Positions 52,449 to 61,873 are shown, counted from the stretch's first letter. The stretch: 64,000 nt of DNA from Actinoallomurus spadix (GCF_024055725.1 NZ_JAMXMX010000024.1:1-64000); one strand, 5' to 3'. Notes: generated from the letters alone by a model not told the origin. Made by a program: numbers and translations.

Positions 52449-53500
52449 ACCGATGGCTGATGCCCGGGCTCGCCGCCGGGCTCGCCGTCGCCGTGGCCGC
52501 CGCGATCGCCTATAGCCGGTTCACCGAGCGGCCCCCGGTCGTCGCGGACGGCACGCCGGCCGCCGCCCAGACCGTACGGATCCGCCGGATGGACCTGAAC
52601 ACCTCCGTCACCGTCCCCGGCACCGTGGGCCATGGCGCGTCCACTCTGTTCACCGGCCGCAAACCGGGCACGCTGACCTGGCTGCCGAAGACCGGGACCG
52701 TGGTCCGGCGCGGGCAGCGACTGTACGCGGTGAACGCCAGGCCCGTACCGCTGCTCATCGGCGCGACCCCGCTGTACCGCACGATGCGCGCCGGCGTCGC
52801 CCCCGGCCCCGACGTCCGCGAGCTGATCGAGAACCTGCGGGCGCTCGGCCACGGCGACGCCGGTACCGGTGACCGGTTCGGACCGGCCACCAAGGCGGCG
52901 GTGAAACGCTGGCAGCACGCGAACGGGCTGAAGGAGACCGGAACCGTCGGCGCCGGCGACGCGGTCATGCTGCCGCGGCCGGTGCGCATCGACGCGCGCA
53001 AGGCGCAGCTCGGCTCCCCCGCGACCGGTGAGCTGTTCGCCTACACCTCCATCCACAAGACGATCACCCTCCAGCTCGACCCGACGCAGACCACCGCCCC
53101 CACCCTGAAGGCCGGCGCGAAGGTCACGGTGCTGATCCCCGGAGGCGGGCGGACCCCGGGCAAGGTCACCCGGGTCACCGACTCGGCCGCCGACGACTCC
53201 GGCGCCGGAGACGGCGGGCCACCGAAACAGAAGGCCACCGTGACCGTGCCCGACCAGTCGGCGATCGCCGAGGTGAACGGATCCGTCGACGTCAAGATCA
53301 CTGCCGAGGCCCGCCGTGGCGTGCTCGCGGTCCCCGTCACGGCACTGCTCGCGCTCGCCGAAGGCGGATACGCCCTCCAGGTCGCCGACGGCACCGCGAA
53401 GAGACTCGTCGGCGTACGGACCGGCCTCTTCGCCGACGGCATGGTCGAGGTCAGCGGCACCGGCCTCGCCGAGGGCATGCGCGTGGTGATCGCCTCATGA
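52445..53500 (+). CDS. Peptidoglycan-binding efflux adaptor (MacA-like)
   Basis: A 351-residue membrane-fusion-type protein. The N-terminal segment ([20 protein letters not shown]) anchors it. A beta-barrel/lipoyl-like segment ([50 protein letters not shown]) is interrupted by a PG_binding_1 domain ([39 protein letters not shown]). C-terminal adaptor strands ([44 protein letters not shown]) follow. This pairing with an ABC ATPase and FtsX permease is a known actinobacterial export design. It overlaps both neighbours by 4 bases, so translation is coupled. Confidence 0.85.
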   Translation: MNRWLMPGLAAGLAVAVAAAIAYSRFTERPPVVADGTPAAAQTVRIRRMDLNTSVTVPGTVGHGASTLFTGRKPGTLTWLPKTGTVVRRGQRLYAVNARPVPLLIGATPLYRTMRAGVAPGPDVRELIENLRALGHGDAGTGDRFGPATKAAVKRWQHANGLKETGTVGAGDAVMLPRPVRIDARKAQLGSPATGELFAYTSIHKTITLQLDPTQTTAPTLKAGAKVTVLIPGGGRTPGKVTRVTDSAADDSGAGDGGPPKQKATVTVPDQSAIAEVNGSVDVKITAEARRGVLAVPVTALLALAEGGYALQVADGTAKRLVGVRTGLFADGMVEVSGTGLAEGMRVVIAS

Positions 53501-54273
53501 CCCCCGCCCTCGCCGTACGGAACGCCGAGAAGGTCTACCCCGGCGGCGTCCGCGCCCTCGACGACGTCTCCCTCGACGTCCACCACGGCGAATTGCTGGC
53601 GGTCGTCGGACCGTCCGGATCCGGCAAGTCCACCCTGCTGCACGTCATGGGCACCCTCGACCGGCCGACCAGCGGAAGCGTACGGATCGACGGCATCGAC
53701 GCCGACGCCCTCCCCGACCGCCGCCTGTCCGCGCTGCGGGCCCGGCGCATCGGGTTCGTGTTCCAGCAGTTCCACCTCGCCGACGGCCTGTCCGCCGTGG
53801 ACAACGTCGCCACCGGGCTCCTGTACGCCGGCGTCCCCCGGCGGGAACGGCGCCCCCGTGCCGCCGCCGCACTCGAAAGCGTCGGCCTCGGCCACCGCGC
53901 CGCGCACCGCCCCAACGAACTGTCCGGCGGCGAACGCCAGCGGGTGGCCATCGCCCGCGCCCTGGTCAACGACCCGGCGATCGTCCTGGCCGACGAACCG
54001 ACCGGCGCCCTCGACACCGCGACCGGCCGTACGGTCCTGCGGCTCCTGGAGGACCTCAACCGCGCCGGCACCACCATCGCCGTCATCACCCACGACCGGG
54101 ACATCGCCGCCGCGCTCCCGCGACGCGTCGAACTGGTCGACGGCCGCATCCGCTTCGACTCCGGCCGGCCGCAGGAGACAGGCCGGCCGCAGGAGACAGG
54201 CCGGCCGCAGGAGACAGGCCGGCTGCGGGAGGCAGGCCGGTCGCAGGGCCGGTCGCGGGAGGCCGGGGAATGA
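53497..54273 (+). CDS. ABC transporter ATP-binding protein (MacB/LolD-like)
   Basis: A 258-residue ATPase: Walker [11 protein letters not shown] loop FVFQQFHL, signature LSGGERQR, Walker [13 protein letters not shown] and the switch His in VITHD. The C-terminus carries an unusual in-frame repeat of GRPQET (three copies, then [17 protein letters not shown]), from an 18-base tandem repeat at about 54163-54240. This tail is outside the ATPase fold and probably variable between strains. It overlaps both neighbouring genes by 4 bases and powers the permease encoded next. Confidence 0.93.
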   Translation: MTPALAVRNAEKVYPGGVRALDDVSLDVHHGELLAVVGPSGSGKSTLLHVMGTLDRPTSGSVRIDGIDADALPDRRLSALRARRIGFVFQQFHLADGLSAVDNVATGLLYAGVPRRERRPRAAAALESVGLGHRAAHRPNELSGGERQRVAIARALVNDPAIVLADEPTGALDTATGRTVLRLLEDLNRAGTTIAVITHDRDIAAALPRRVELVDGRIRFDSGRPQETGRPQETGRPQETGRLREAGRSQGRSREAGE

Positions 54274-55511
54274 CGCGCCGGGGAAGGACACGTCGAAGGA
54301 CGGCGCCCGGCCCGACCACGCCGGTCCGGATGGCCGTCGCGGACCTGCTCGCGCTGGGCCTGTCGGGCCTGCGCATCCGCCCCCTGCGCGCCGTGCTGTC
54401 GGCGCTGGGAATCGCGATCGGCATCGCCACCATCGTCGTGGTGGTCGGCATCCCCGCGTCCGGCCGGCAGGCCCTGAACGACCGGCTGTCCGCACTCGGC
54501 ACCAACCTGCTGCGCGTCCAGGCGAAGATGGACGAACAGCCCCAGACCCTGCCGCCGGTCCCCGAGGCCGCGGCCGGAATGGTGACGCGAATCGGCCCCG
54601 TGCAGCGCGCCAGCGCGGTGGCGAACACCCACGCCACCGTGCAGCGAACCGACCGCATCCCGCCCGAGGACGGCTCCGGCCTCACCGTGCTCGCCGCCCG
54701 GCCCGACCTGCTGCCGGCCATCGGCGGGCACGTCTCGTCCGGGCGGTACCTCGACGCCACCACCGCCGCGCTGCCGACCGTGGTTCTCGGCGACCAGGCG
54801 GCGACGCGCCTCGGGATCACCTCGGTCCCGGCGGGGGCCTCCGCGCCGATGGTGTGGATCGGCGGCCGCTGGTTCACCGTCATCGGCGTACTCGCGCCGC
54901 TGCCCCTCGCCCCGGACGTCGAACGCTCCGTGCTCGTCGGCTGGCCGGCCGCCCGCCGGTGGCTGCGGTTCGACGGGCACCCGACCGAGCTGTTCGTCCG
55001 GGCACGCGAGGACCAAGTGGAGAGCGTACGGTCGGTGCTCGCGGCCACGGTCTTCCCGGAGAACCCCGCCAAGGTCGAGGTCAGCCGCCCGTCCGACGCG
55101 CTCACCGCCAAGCGGATCACCTCCACCGCCTTCTCCGGCCTCTTCATCGGCCTCGCCGGGGTCGCCCTGTTCGTCGGCGGGGTCGGCGTCGCCAACACCA
55201 TGGTGATCTCGGTGCTGGAACGCAGACCCGAGATCGGGCTGCGGCGTGCCCTGGGCAGCACCCGGGGACAGATCCGCGGCCAGTTCCTCGCGGAGTCGGT
55301 CAGCGTCTGCGCGCTCGGCGGCTGCGCCGGCGCGGCGCTCGGCGCCCTGGGCACCGCGGTGTACGCGGCGTCGCGCGGCTGGCCCGCGGTCATCCCGGCG
55401 TTCGCGGTGCTCGGCGGCACCGGGTCCGCCCTGCTGATCGGCGTGCTCGCCGGCCTCTACCCGGCCGCCCGCGCCGCTCGCCTCCCCCCGGTCGAGGCCC
55501 TCGCCCTGTGA
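54270..55511 (+). CDS. ABC transporter permease, FtsX/MacB type
   Basis: A 413-residue permease with an N-terminal membrane segment ([22 protein letters not shown]), an extracytoplasmic MacB-like periplasmic core (residues 50-285) and three C-terminal segments ([41 protein letters not shown], the FtsX signature; [57 protein letters not shown]). Last intact gene of the operon that begins at 51852. Exports an unknown envelope-active molecule. Confidence 0.92.
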   Translation: MTRRGRTRRRTAPGPTTPVRMAVADLLALGLSGLRIRPLRAVLSALGIAIGIATIVVVVGIPASGRQALNDRLSALGTNLLRVQAKMDEQPQTLPPVPEAAAGMVTRIGPVQRASAVANTHATVQRTDRIPPEDGSGLTVLAARPDLLPAIGGHVSSGRYLDATTAALPTVVLGDQAATRLGITSVPAGASAPMVWIGGRWFTVIGVLAPLPLAPDVERSVLVGWPAARRWLRFDGHPTELFVRAREDQVESVRSVLAATVFPENPAKVEVSRPSDALTAKRITSTAFSGLFIGLAGVALFVGGVGVANTMVISVLERRPEIGLRRALGSTRGQIRGQFLAESVSVCALGGCAGAALGALGTAVYAASRGWPAVIPAFAVLGGTGSALLIGVLAGLYPAARAARLPPVEALAL

Positions 55512-55957
55512 AGCGCGCGCCGGTGCCGAGGATCCTCGTCGTCCGAACGACGCGCATCCTCGGCGCCGAGGGTCGACCGGGCGGACAGGCCCAGTTCATC
55601 GAGACGCCGCTGCCGCCCGAGACCGGAACCTCGCTCGCCGCGACGCGGGCCTGGGCACTCGGCAACCTGCACGAACCGCTCACCCGCGCCGACCTCGCCG
55701 CCCACGCGCGGACCAGTGTCCGCACCCTGGCCCGCAGGTTCCACGCGGAGACCGGCCTCAGCCCTCTCCAGTGGCTTCTTCACCAGCGTGTGATCCGGGC
55801 GCAGGAACTTCTGGAGACGACGGACCTGCCGATGGACGGCATCGCCCGGCTCAGCGGCCTCGCCACCACCGACTCCCTGCGCCGGCACCTGTTCCGACGG
55901 ACCGGATCGACGCCCAGCGCCTACCGCGCCACGTTCACCCGGCGCTCTGGAGGGTGA
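55508..55957 (+). pseudogene. 5'-truncated GlxA-type AraC regulator
   Basis: The 149-codon frame matches only the C-terminal part of GlxA-family regulators: GGQAQFIETPLPP, then the AraC HTH (AATRAWALGNLHEPLTRADLAAHARTSVRTLARRFHAETGLSPLQWLLHQRVIRAQELLE). The DJ-1/PfpI-type domain of about 170 residues is absent. Its first 20 residues are the translation of a strong hairpin at 55526-55563, so the original start is lost. The GTG overlaps the permease stop by 4 bases, so a short protein could still be made by coupling, but I read it as a relic. Confidence 0.65.
55526..55563 (+). terminator. Long hairpin after the export operon
   Basis: 17-base arms (CCGAGGATCCTCGTCGT and ACGACGCGCATCCTCGG) pair with two mismatches around a 4-base loop CCGA, starting 15 bases after the permease stop. 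No T-tract. Best read as the operon terminator. Confidence 0.65.
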
Positions 55958-55971
55958 CCTCGCCCGCACCG

Positions 55972-57003
55972 CTACCCTCGGCCGTCGGTCCCGGTGGCCA
56001 GGAGGTCACGGACGGCCCCGTCGATGAAGGCGGCGTCGGCGGGGTTGGCGCCGCCGCCGGTCAGATGGCCCCAGATGCCGGGGATCACCCGGACCCGGCC
56101 GCCGGGGATGTGCTGCGCGGCGCGGATCTCGTCCTCGGGCGGGAAGTACAGGTCCTTCTCCGCGGGGAGGGCGAGGGTCTCGGCCGTGATGGAGCCGAGC
56201 GCGCGCTTGATGTCGCCGTCCATGCCGGGCGTGGCCGACACGTCGGCGTGCCGCCAGGTCCACAGCATCGCCAGCAGGTCATTGGCGTCCTGGTCGATGA
56301 AGTTGGCCTCCCAGAACCCGGTCAGGAACTCCTCCAGCGTCGTGAAGCCGAGCTGCCGGTAGGTCTCCTCCCCGTAGAACGCCTGGGAGAAGCCCCAGCC
56401 GGCGTAGACGCGGGAGAACGCCCTGATGCCCGCGAGGGGCGGAGCCTCATAGCGTCCGTCGCGGTAGGCGGCGTCCAGGGTGAGGGTCGCCCGCAGGCTC
56501 TCGATGAACACCACGTTGTGCGGCGAGGTCTTCGGCGCGCCACAGAACGGCAGGGCACGCGCCACCATCTCCGGATGGGTGACCGCCCACTGGTAGGTCT
56601 GCAGGGCGCCCATGGAACATCCGAGGACGAGTTCGAGTCGTTCGATGCCGAGGTGCTCGGTGACCAGGACGTGCTGGGCCCGGACGTTGTCGCGGATGGT
56701 GACGTTCGGGAAGTCGGCGGCGTCGTGCGGCGCCGGGGTGTTGGAGGGGGACGAGGACACGCCGTTGCCGAACAGGTTCGGCACGATGACGAAGTACTTC
56801 CGCGGGTCGAGTGCGCGGTCCTCCCCGATCAGCCACTCGTTGGAGCGGTGGTCCCCGGCGAACCAGGTGGGGAACAGGACGGCGTTGGTCCGGTCGGCGT
56901 TCAACCGGCCGTACGTCTTGTAGGCGAGCCGGGCCGGCCGCAGGGTGCCCCCTTGCTCCAGCGCGAAGTCGGGGAGTTCAAGGATCTCGTGGTCAGTGGA
57001 CAT
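55972..57003 (-). CDS. MetX-like alpha/beta hydrolase
   Basis: A 343-residue protein of the homoserine O-acetyltransferase superfamily. RLAYKTYGRLNADRTNAVLFPTWFAGDH forms the oxyanion region, the nucleophile elbow is LVLGCSMGA with Ser130, the acid is in PAEKDLYFPPEDE and the His in IPGIWGHLTGGG. The fold is clear; being last in an operon with amidase and nitrilase genes, it is more likely a hydrolase or acyltransferase of that pathway than a methionine enzyme. ATG 57003 has GGAGAG 4 bases upstream. It overlaps the amidase gene by 11 bases. Confidence 0.82.
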   Translation of the reverse strand: MSTDHEILELPDFALEQGGTLRPARLAYKTYGRLNADRTNAVLFPTWFAGDHRSNEWLIGEDRALDPRKYFVIVPNLFGNGVSSSPSNTPAPHDAADFPNVTIRDNVRAQHVLVTEHLGIERLELVLGCSMGALQTYQWAVTHPEMVARALPFCGAPKTSPHNVVFIESLRATLTLDAAYRDGRYEAPPLAGIRAFSRVYAGWGFSQAFYGEETYRQLGFTTLEEFLTGFWEANFIDQDANDLLAMLWTWRHADVSATPGMDGDIKRALGSITAETLALPAEKDLYFPPEDEIRAAQHIPGGRVRVIPGIWGHLTGGGANPADAAFIDGAVRDLLATGTDGRG

Positions 57004-58384
57004 GTGACTCTCCAATCAGGGGACTCTCGTGGTCGGTTCGGGGGACGGCGCGGGCGGCGGTCTCGAAGAGCCGGTGCTCCTCGCCGATCCGGCAGATGAG
57101 CTGCAGCCCGGTGGGCAGGCCGTCGACCGTCCCGGCCGGAACGGTGAGCGCGGGCAGGCCCAGCACGTTCCACGGGCTGGTCAGCGCGAGCAGGGCGTCC
57201 CGTACGCCCACCCGCCCGCCGTCCAGGTCGACCTCCCTCCGGTCGATGAGCGGCGCGACGATCGGCACGGTCGGCAGCGCCAGGACGTCGTGCCGCTCGA
57301 ACAGCGCGTCGACGGCGTCGGCGAGGCGCGGACGTGCCTTCAGCCCCCGCACGTACCGCCAGGCGGGCACGGTGGCGGCCGCCCGGAGGCGGTCGAGGAC
57401 CTCCGGGTCGAACAGGTCGGGTCGTTCGGCCAGGCGTTCGGCGTGAACGGCCGCCGCCTCGCCGCTCTGGATCGCGGTGTACGCCTCGCGAAGCTCCTCG
57501 GCGACCCGCTGCGGAACGCGAAGTTCGTCGAGCGGGCCGGTCGAGGACTCCAGCACCGTACGCGCCGAGCGCAGCACGCGGGCGTCGACGGGGAACAGCG
57601 TGCGGGGGTCGAGCCAGCCGACTCGGGACGCGTGCTCCGCCGACGGCCGGCCGCCGGTGACGAGGGCGTGGTAGGCGATCCGGCAGTCTTCCGCGCTCGC
57701 GGCGAGCAGGCCGACGTGGTCGTACGTCTTGGACAGCGGGAACACGCCGCCGGTCGGCAGTACGCCGTACGCGGGCTTGAACCCGGCCGTCCCGCACAGC
57801 GCCGCCGGGATGCGGACGGAGCCGCCGGTGTCGGTGCCGATCGCCAGGGGGACCATGCCCGCCGCGACGGCCACGGCGCTTCCGCCACTGGAACCGCCGG
57901 ACATCCGTCCGGGATCACGCGGGTTGCGGGAGGGACCGGTCGCGGAGCGGTCCCCCGTGGGGCCGTAGGCGAACTCGTGCGTGGTCGTCTGGCCGACCAG
58001 GACCGCGCCCGCCTCCTTCAGCCGCCGGACGCAGTCGGCGTCGGTGGTGGGCACGTGGCCGGCGAAGTGCCGTGAGCCCATGGTCACGGGACGGCCCGCG
58101 ACCATGATGACGTCCTTGACCGCCACCGGTATGCCGTGCAGGGGACCCCGGTCGAGGCCGTCGGCGAGTTCGCGGTCCGCCTGCCGGGCGGCGGCCAGTG
58201 CCTCGTCGGCGGACACGGTCGTGAAGGCGTTGACGAGGGGGTCGAGCCGGGCGACGGCGTCCAGCGCGTGCCGCGCGAGGTCGGTGGCCGTGGTGCGGCG
58301 CCGCCGCAGGTCGGCGGCGAGGTCACCGAGCGACCGGCCGGCGAAGTGGCCGCGGGGTGCGGCGCTCGTAGGGGAGGAGATCAT
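56993..58384 (-). CDS. Amidase (amidase signature family)
   Basis: A 463-residue amidase. The Ser-cisSer-Lys triad is Lys90 (GIPVAVKD), cis-Ser165 (SGGSSGGSA) and nucleophile Ser189 (GTDTGGSVRIPAALCG). The surrounding LHGIPVAVKDVIMVAG and TAGFKPAYGVLPTGGVFPL are textbook for the family. The substrate amide is unknown. The gene is third in a four-gene operon (nitrilase, membrane protein, amidase, MetX-like) and overlaps the last gene by 11 bases. Its start lies 34 bases downstream of the membrane-protein gene. Confidence 0.92.
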   Translation of the reverse strand: MISSPTSAAPRGHFAGRSLGDLAADLRRRRTTATDLARHALDAVARLDPLVNAFTTVSADEALAAARQADRELADGLDRGPLHGIPVAVKDVIMVAGRPVTMGSRHFAGHVPTTDADCVRRLKEAGAVLVGQTTTHEFAYGPTGDRSATGPSRNPRDPGRMSGGSSGGSAVAVAAGMVPLAIGTDTGGSVRIPAALCGTAGFKPAYGVLPTGGVFPLSKTYDHVGLLAASAEDCRIAYHALVTGGRPSAEHASRVGWLDPRTLFPVDARVLRSARTVLESSTGPLDELRVPQRVAEELREAYTAIQSGEAAAVHAERLAERPDLFDPEVLDRLRAAATVPAWRYVRGLKARPRLADAVDALFERHDVLALPTVPIVAPLIDRREVDLDGGRVGVRDALLALTSPWNVLGLPALTVPAGTVDGLPTGLQLICRIGEEHRLFETAARAVPRTDHESPLIGESHVH

Positions 58385-58418
58385 GGGTGGTTCCTAGAGG
58401 TCGGAGCACCGGCCGTCG

Positions 58419-59621
58419 TCACACGTGCCGGAAGCCGGCGAGCAGGTCGAGCAGCGGGATGATCGTCGCCGTGCACAGTGCCATGGTGGCGGTGTAGGCG
58501 ACCATCGGCGGCAGGTGCGGCGGCAGCCGCCGGGCCAGCGCCGCACCGAGCGGGGGTGCGACGAGCGCGCCGAGCACGGCGCCCGAGATGATCGCCGGGA
58601 GCGTTCCACCGAAGGCCAGCACAGTGGCCGGGGCGACCGACACGACCGGGACGAAGGTCGGGTACCAGCCGTGCGCCGCGTGGCCCCCGCGCCAGACCAG
58701 CACGCCACAGGCCGCCGTCAGGATCTGTGCGGCGAGCAGGTGCGGCAGCAGGCCGCTGCCGTACGCGGGGGCGGCGGGGTTCAAGAGGTAGTGCAGCACG
58801 CAGCCCAGCAGCAGCCCGGCGCCGGCCCACTCATTGCCGTAGAAGTGGGCCTCGGTGAAGTCCGCGAGGATCCGGCGCGGCACCCAGGAGGGGCCGTGGC
58901 GTACCTGGGCCGGCGGCGTCGGCTCGACGGGGGTGAGGCTCGCCCGGAGGGGTGGCATCCAGGGCAGCCTCATACAGATCGAGCAGGCGATGAGGCCGCC
59001 GAGGGACATGGCGAGCACGCTGCCCACCACCGGTGACAGGCCCAGCGGCACGCACACGTCGTTCACCGCCACCACGGCGATGGGTGTCACGAGGGTGGCG
59101 CCCAGCGCGGCCCCGGTCACGGCGACCAGCCAGCCCTCGCCATACAGGATCACCACCGCGGGCGGCACCGACACGAACGGCGCGAACGTCGGCTGCCAGC
59201 CGCCCGGCGTCGACAGCGTCCACCCCCACATCAGGTTGCTCGCCACCACCCCCAGGCCGCCGCTCAGGGCGACCCACGGCCACATCCCCGTGCCGCACGC
59301 CTGCGTGAAGCCCTGGTAGCGGGCTCCCCGCCGCCGGGCCGCGTGTGCGAACGCCGCGCCGCCGATCATGAGGAGACCCCCGAGAGCGGACTTGGCCAGC
59401 GTCGCCTCGGTGGTGTCGCCGAGGATCCAGTAGAGGTACCAGGCGGGATGGGCGTAGCCGAGCCGCCAGGAGCTGTAACCGGGCACGAGCTCCGGGAGCG
59501 CGGGCCGCAGGAGGGTGAGCGCCACCGCCAGCGATGACGCCAGGGCGACCACCGTGGCGGCGGTGGCCCAGAGCCGGAGGGGGTGCGGACGCCCGGACGC
59601 GCGGAGCGTCGTCGTGGTCAT
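58419..59621 (-). CDS. Polytopic membrane protein of the amidase operon (putative transporter)
   Basis: A 400-residue protein with about ten hydrophobic segments (for example LWATAATVVALASSLAVALTLL, WLVAVTGAALGATLVTPIAVVAV, LLLGCVLHYLLNPAAPAYGSGLLPHLLAAQILTAACGVLVW). The two halves repeat a pattern, GGWQPTFAPFVSVPPAVVILYGEG in the first and HGWYPTFVPVVSVAPATVLAFGGT in the second, pointing to an internal duplication. I do not recognise the family. Position between nitrilase and amidase genes suggests uptake of their substrate. Confidence 0.7.
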   Translation of the reverse strand: MTTTTLRASGRPHPLRLWATAATVVALASSLAVALTLLRPALPELVPGYSSWRLGYAHPAWYLYWILGDTTEATLAKSALGGLLMIGGAAFAHAARRRGARYQGFTQACGTGMWPWVALSGGLGVVASNLMWGWTLSTPGGWQPTFAPFVSVPPAVVILYGEGWLVAVTGAALGATLVTPIAVVAVNDVCVPLGLSPVVGSVLAMSLGGLIACSICMRLPWMPPLRASLTPVEPTPPAQVRHGPSWVPRRILADFTEAHFYGNEWAGAGLLLGCVLHYLLNPAAPAYGSGLLPHLLAAQILTAACGVLVWRGGHAAHGWYPTFVPVVSVAPATVLAFGGTLPAIISGAVLGALVAPPLGAALARRLPPHLPPMVAYTATMALCTATIIPLLDLLAGFRHV

Positions 59622-59633
59622 CGGAACCCGTCC

Positions 59634-60554
59634 TCAGCGCGGGGCCGCGGGGTTCAGGGTGTAACCGAGCATCGGGTCGTACAGGTCGGTGCGCCGGTCA
59701 CGGATCAGGTCGTTCAGCGGAGTCCAGATCGGTGCGCTACGCGCGGAGACGACGTCGATGTCGGCCGCCAGGATCGTCTCCTCATCGGCGCCCGCGACGC
59801 GCCCGATGGGCCAGCCATTGGTCCCGGCGATCAGCGAACAGCCCAAGAAACGGGCGTCCCGGTCGGTCCCGACCCGGTTGGCGGCGGCGATGAACACGTT
59901 GTTGACGTGCGCGGCGGTCATGGTCAGGTACGAGGCCATGCACCGGCCGCTCTCGTCGAAGATCGGCGGTGGTGTCCACACCCAGTTGTTGACGCTGCAG
60001 ATGATGTCGGCGCCCTGCTGGGCCAGTAGCCGGGGCACCTTGGGGAACCAGATGTCCCAGCAGATCAGCAGGCCGATCCGCCCGATCCGCGTCTCGAACA
60101 CCGGGAAGCCCACGTCACCCGGGGTGAACCACAGCTTCTCCTCGTTCCACAGGTGGGCCTTGCGATAACGGCCGACGTAGCCGTCCGGCCCGACGAGGAC
60201 GGCCGTGTCGTAGAGACGCACGCCGTCGCGCTCGGCCAGGCCGCCGACCAGGTACACCCCGCGCTGCCGAGCGAAGGACTCCCAGGCCCGGACCGTCTCA
60301 CCGCCTGGGACGCTCTCCGCGTGGTCGTACGCCTCCGCGCGGTCGCGGAAGCTGTAGCCCGTCGTCGCCAGCTCCGGCAGGACGATCAGCGTGGCGCCGT
60401 CCTCGGCGGCGCGGGCCACCAGGGCGAGGGCCCGTTCGGAGTTGGCGGCGCGGTTCTCTAGGCCGACCTGGGGGTCGAACTGGATCACGGCGACCCGCGC
60501 CGGGCTGACGGCCGAGTCGGGCGCCGATGGTCCGTGCGAAGGGGTGGTCGTCAT
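59634..60554 (-). CDS. Carbon-nitrogen hydrolase (nitrilase superfamily)
   Basis: A 306-residue enzyme with the catalytic triad Glu61 (VLPELATTGYSF), Lys132 (GRYRKAHLW) and Cys165 (GLLICWDIWFP). FFP-type carbamoylase/amidase features are seen, for example LWNEEKLWFTPGD. It hydrolyses a nitrile, amide or N-carbamoyl compound. ATG 60554 has AAAGGA 6 bases upstream. First gene of the four-gene operon; the 31-bp LacI-type palindrome lies 17 bases upstream of the ATG, so the operon is under its control. Confidence 0.92.
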   Translation of the reverse strand: MTTTPSHGPSAPDSAVSPARVAVIQFDPQVGLENRAANSERALALVARAAEDGATLIVLPELATTGYSFRDRAEAYDHAESVPGGETVRAWESFARQRGVYLVGGLAERDGVRLYDTAVLVGPDGYVGRYRKAHLWNEEKLWFTPGDVGFPVFETRIGRIGLLICWDIWFPKVPRLLAQQGADIICSVNNWVWTPPPIFDESGRCMASYLTMTAAHVNNVFIAAANRVGTDRDARFLGCSLIAGTNGWPIGRVAGADEETILAADIDVVSARSAPIWTPLNDLIRDRRTDLYDPMLGYTLNPAAPR

Positions 60555-60570
60555 CGCGGGTCCTTTCCGT

Positions 60571-60601
60571 AACCCAAACGTTTGGGCCAAACGTTTGGGT
60601 T
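60571..60601. promoter_or_regulatory. 31-bp LacI-type operator palindrome
   Basis: Arms AACCCAAACGTTTGG and CCAAACGTTTGGGTT are perfectly complementary around one base. Each arm is itself a CCAAACGTTTGG palindrome with the central CG typical of LacI-family sites, so this is a double operator. It lies just upstream of the nitrilase ribosome binding site. Confidence 0.8.
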
Positions 60602-60660
60602 AGCATGGACGCCACTACCGGAGGCCGTCAAGAGGTACGACGTGATCCATTTCACCCGTG

Positions 60661-60790
60661 GTACGGGGGGCGGTCTCACCGGTCTCCCACGGAGTACGGG
60701 ACGGGGGGCTCACCCGCCTCCCGTACGGGGTGGACGGCTCACCGGTTACTCGCAGGGTACGGGTGGGCGGCTCAACGGTTGCCCCGGGAC
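60661..60790. repeat. Four imperfect ~30-bp repeats upstream of the LacI gene
   Basis: Units beginning GTACGG at 60661, 60694, 60723 and 60757 (spacing 33, 29 and 34) share GTACGGG, GGCGG/GGACGG and CTCACCGGT-like blocks. They fill the space between the operator and the LacI gene. A frame runs through them but looks like an artefact. Confidence 0.55.
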
Positions 60791-60838
60791 TCGGCCACCG
60801 GCGTAGGGTGAGCCGGTGCCGAAGGAGGTGAGGGGTTC

Positions 60839-61873
60839 GTGGCGGACCCGAAGGCTCGCCCGGTGACTCTGCGGTCCATCGCCGACCAGCTCGGGCTGCA
60901 CGTCTCCACCGTCTCCCGCGTGCTGAACGGTCCCTCCGAGGGCGGTGCGCGCGCGGCCTCCGGCGATACCGCCGAGCGCATCCGCCGCCTGGCCGCCGAA
61001 CTCGGCTATCAGCCCGACCCCCACGGCAGCGGTCTGCGCACCGGGCGCAGCAGGCTCGTCGGGGTCCTCGTCCCCCGGCTCTCCGACCTCGTGCTGTCGA
61101 CGATCTACGAGGGCATCGATGAGGCCGCCGGCGAACGCGGGCTCACCACCATCGCCGCCAACAGCCTGGACGACGACGAGACCCGGCGAACGCGGACGAA
61201 GATGCTCCTCGCCCGTCGCGTCGATGGCCTGATCTTCGGCGACGCCCGCCTCGACGACGCGTTCCTCGACCGACTGGCCACCGACGGGGTGCGGTTCGTC
61301 CTGGTCAACCGCAGGGCCGGGAATCACCCTTCGGTGACGCCCGACGACCGGCTCGGCGGCCGGTTGGCCGCCGAGCACCTTCTCGGCCTGGGCCACACCG
61401 ACGTCGCCGTCATCGCGGGCCCGCCGTTCGCCAGCACCGGCGCCGACCGCACCGCCGGCTTCGTCGGCCACTACCGGGAGCACGGCATCCGCGTCCCGGA
61501 CGATCGGGTGCTGCACTCCCCGTTCGACACCTCCGGCGGGCGAGCCGTCGCCGACCGGCTGCTCAGGTCGCCGAACCGGCCCACCGCAATCTTCGCCGTG
61601 AACGACTTCGCGGCGATCGGCGCCTTGGGCGCCGCCCGTGATCACGGCCTCCACGTCGGAACGGATATCGCGATCATGGGATACAACGACACCCCGCTGG
61701 CCGCCGAGCTGCCGATCCCCCTCACCAGCGTCGCCGTCCCGATGCGCGAGATCGGCCGCCGCGCCCTCGAACTCCTGACCCGCCTGCTGGCGGGCGAGAA
61801 CGTCGATTCGGAACGCCTGCGGCCGGTCTTGGCCCCCCGCGCCTCGACGGGCCCCCGACGAACGGGCCCTTGA
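60839..61873 (+). CDS. LacI family transcriptional regulator
   Basis: A 344-residue repressor. The N-terminal HTH with hinge reads VTLRSIADQLGLHVSTVSRVLNG. The periplasmic-binding-protein-like effector domain (LVGVLVPRLSDLVLSTIYEGIDEAAGERG, GLIFGDARLDDAFLD, AVIAGPPFASTGADRTAGF, PTAIFAVNDFAAIGALGAARDHG, DIAIMGYNDTPLAAEL) follows. GTG 60839 is downstream of AGGAGGTGA. The double palindrome 240 bases away, in front of the nitrilase operon, is its probable target. Confidence 0.92.
   Translation: MADPKARPVTLRSIADQLGLHVSTVSRVLNGPSEGGARAASGDTAERIRRLAAELGYQPDPHGSGLRTGRSRLVGVLVPRLSDLVLSTIYEGIDEAAGERGLTTIAANSLDDDETRRTRTKMLLARRVDGLIFGDARLDDAFLDRLATDGVRFVLVNRRAGNHPSVTPDDRLGGRLAAEHLLGLGHTDVAVIAGPPFASTGADRTAGFVGHYREHGIRVPDDRVLHSPFDTSGGRAVADRLLRSPNRPTAIFAVNDFAAIGALGAARDHGLHVGTDIAIMGYNDTPLAAELPIPLTSVAVPMREIGRRALELLTRLLAGENVDSERLRPVLAPRASTGPRRTGP

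Noticed and set aside
60582-60806. 74-codon ORF through the four repeats
   Set aside because: Begins inside the operator palindrome; Gly/Arg repeat composition comes from the DNA repeats; no ribosome binding site.
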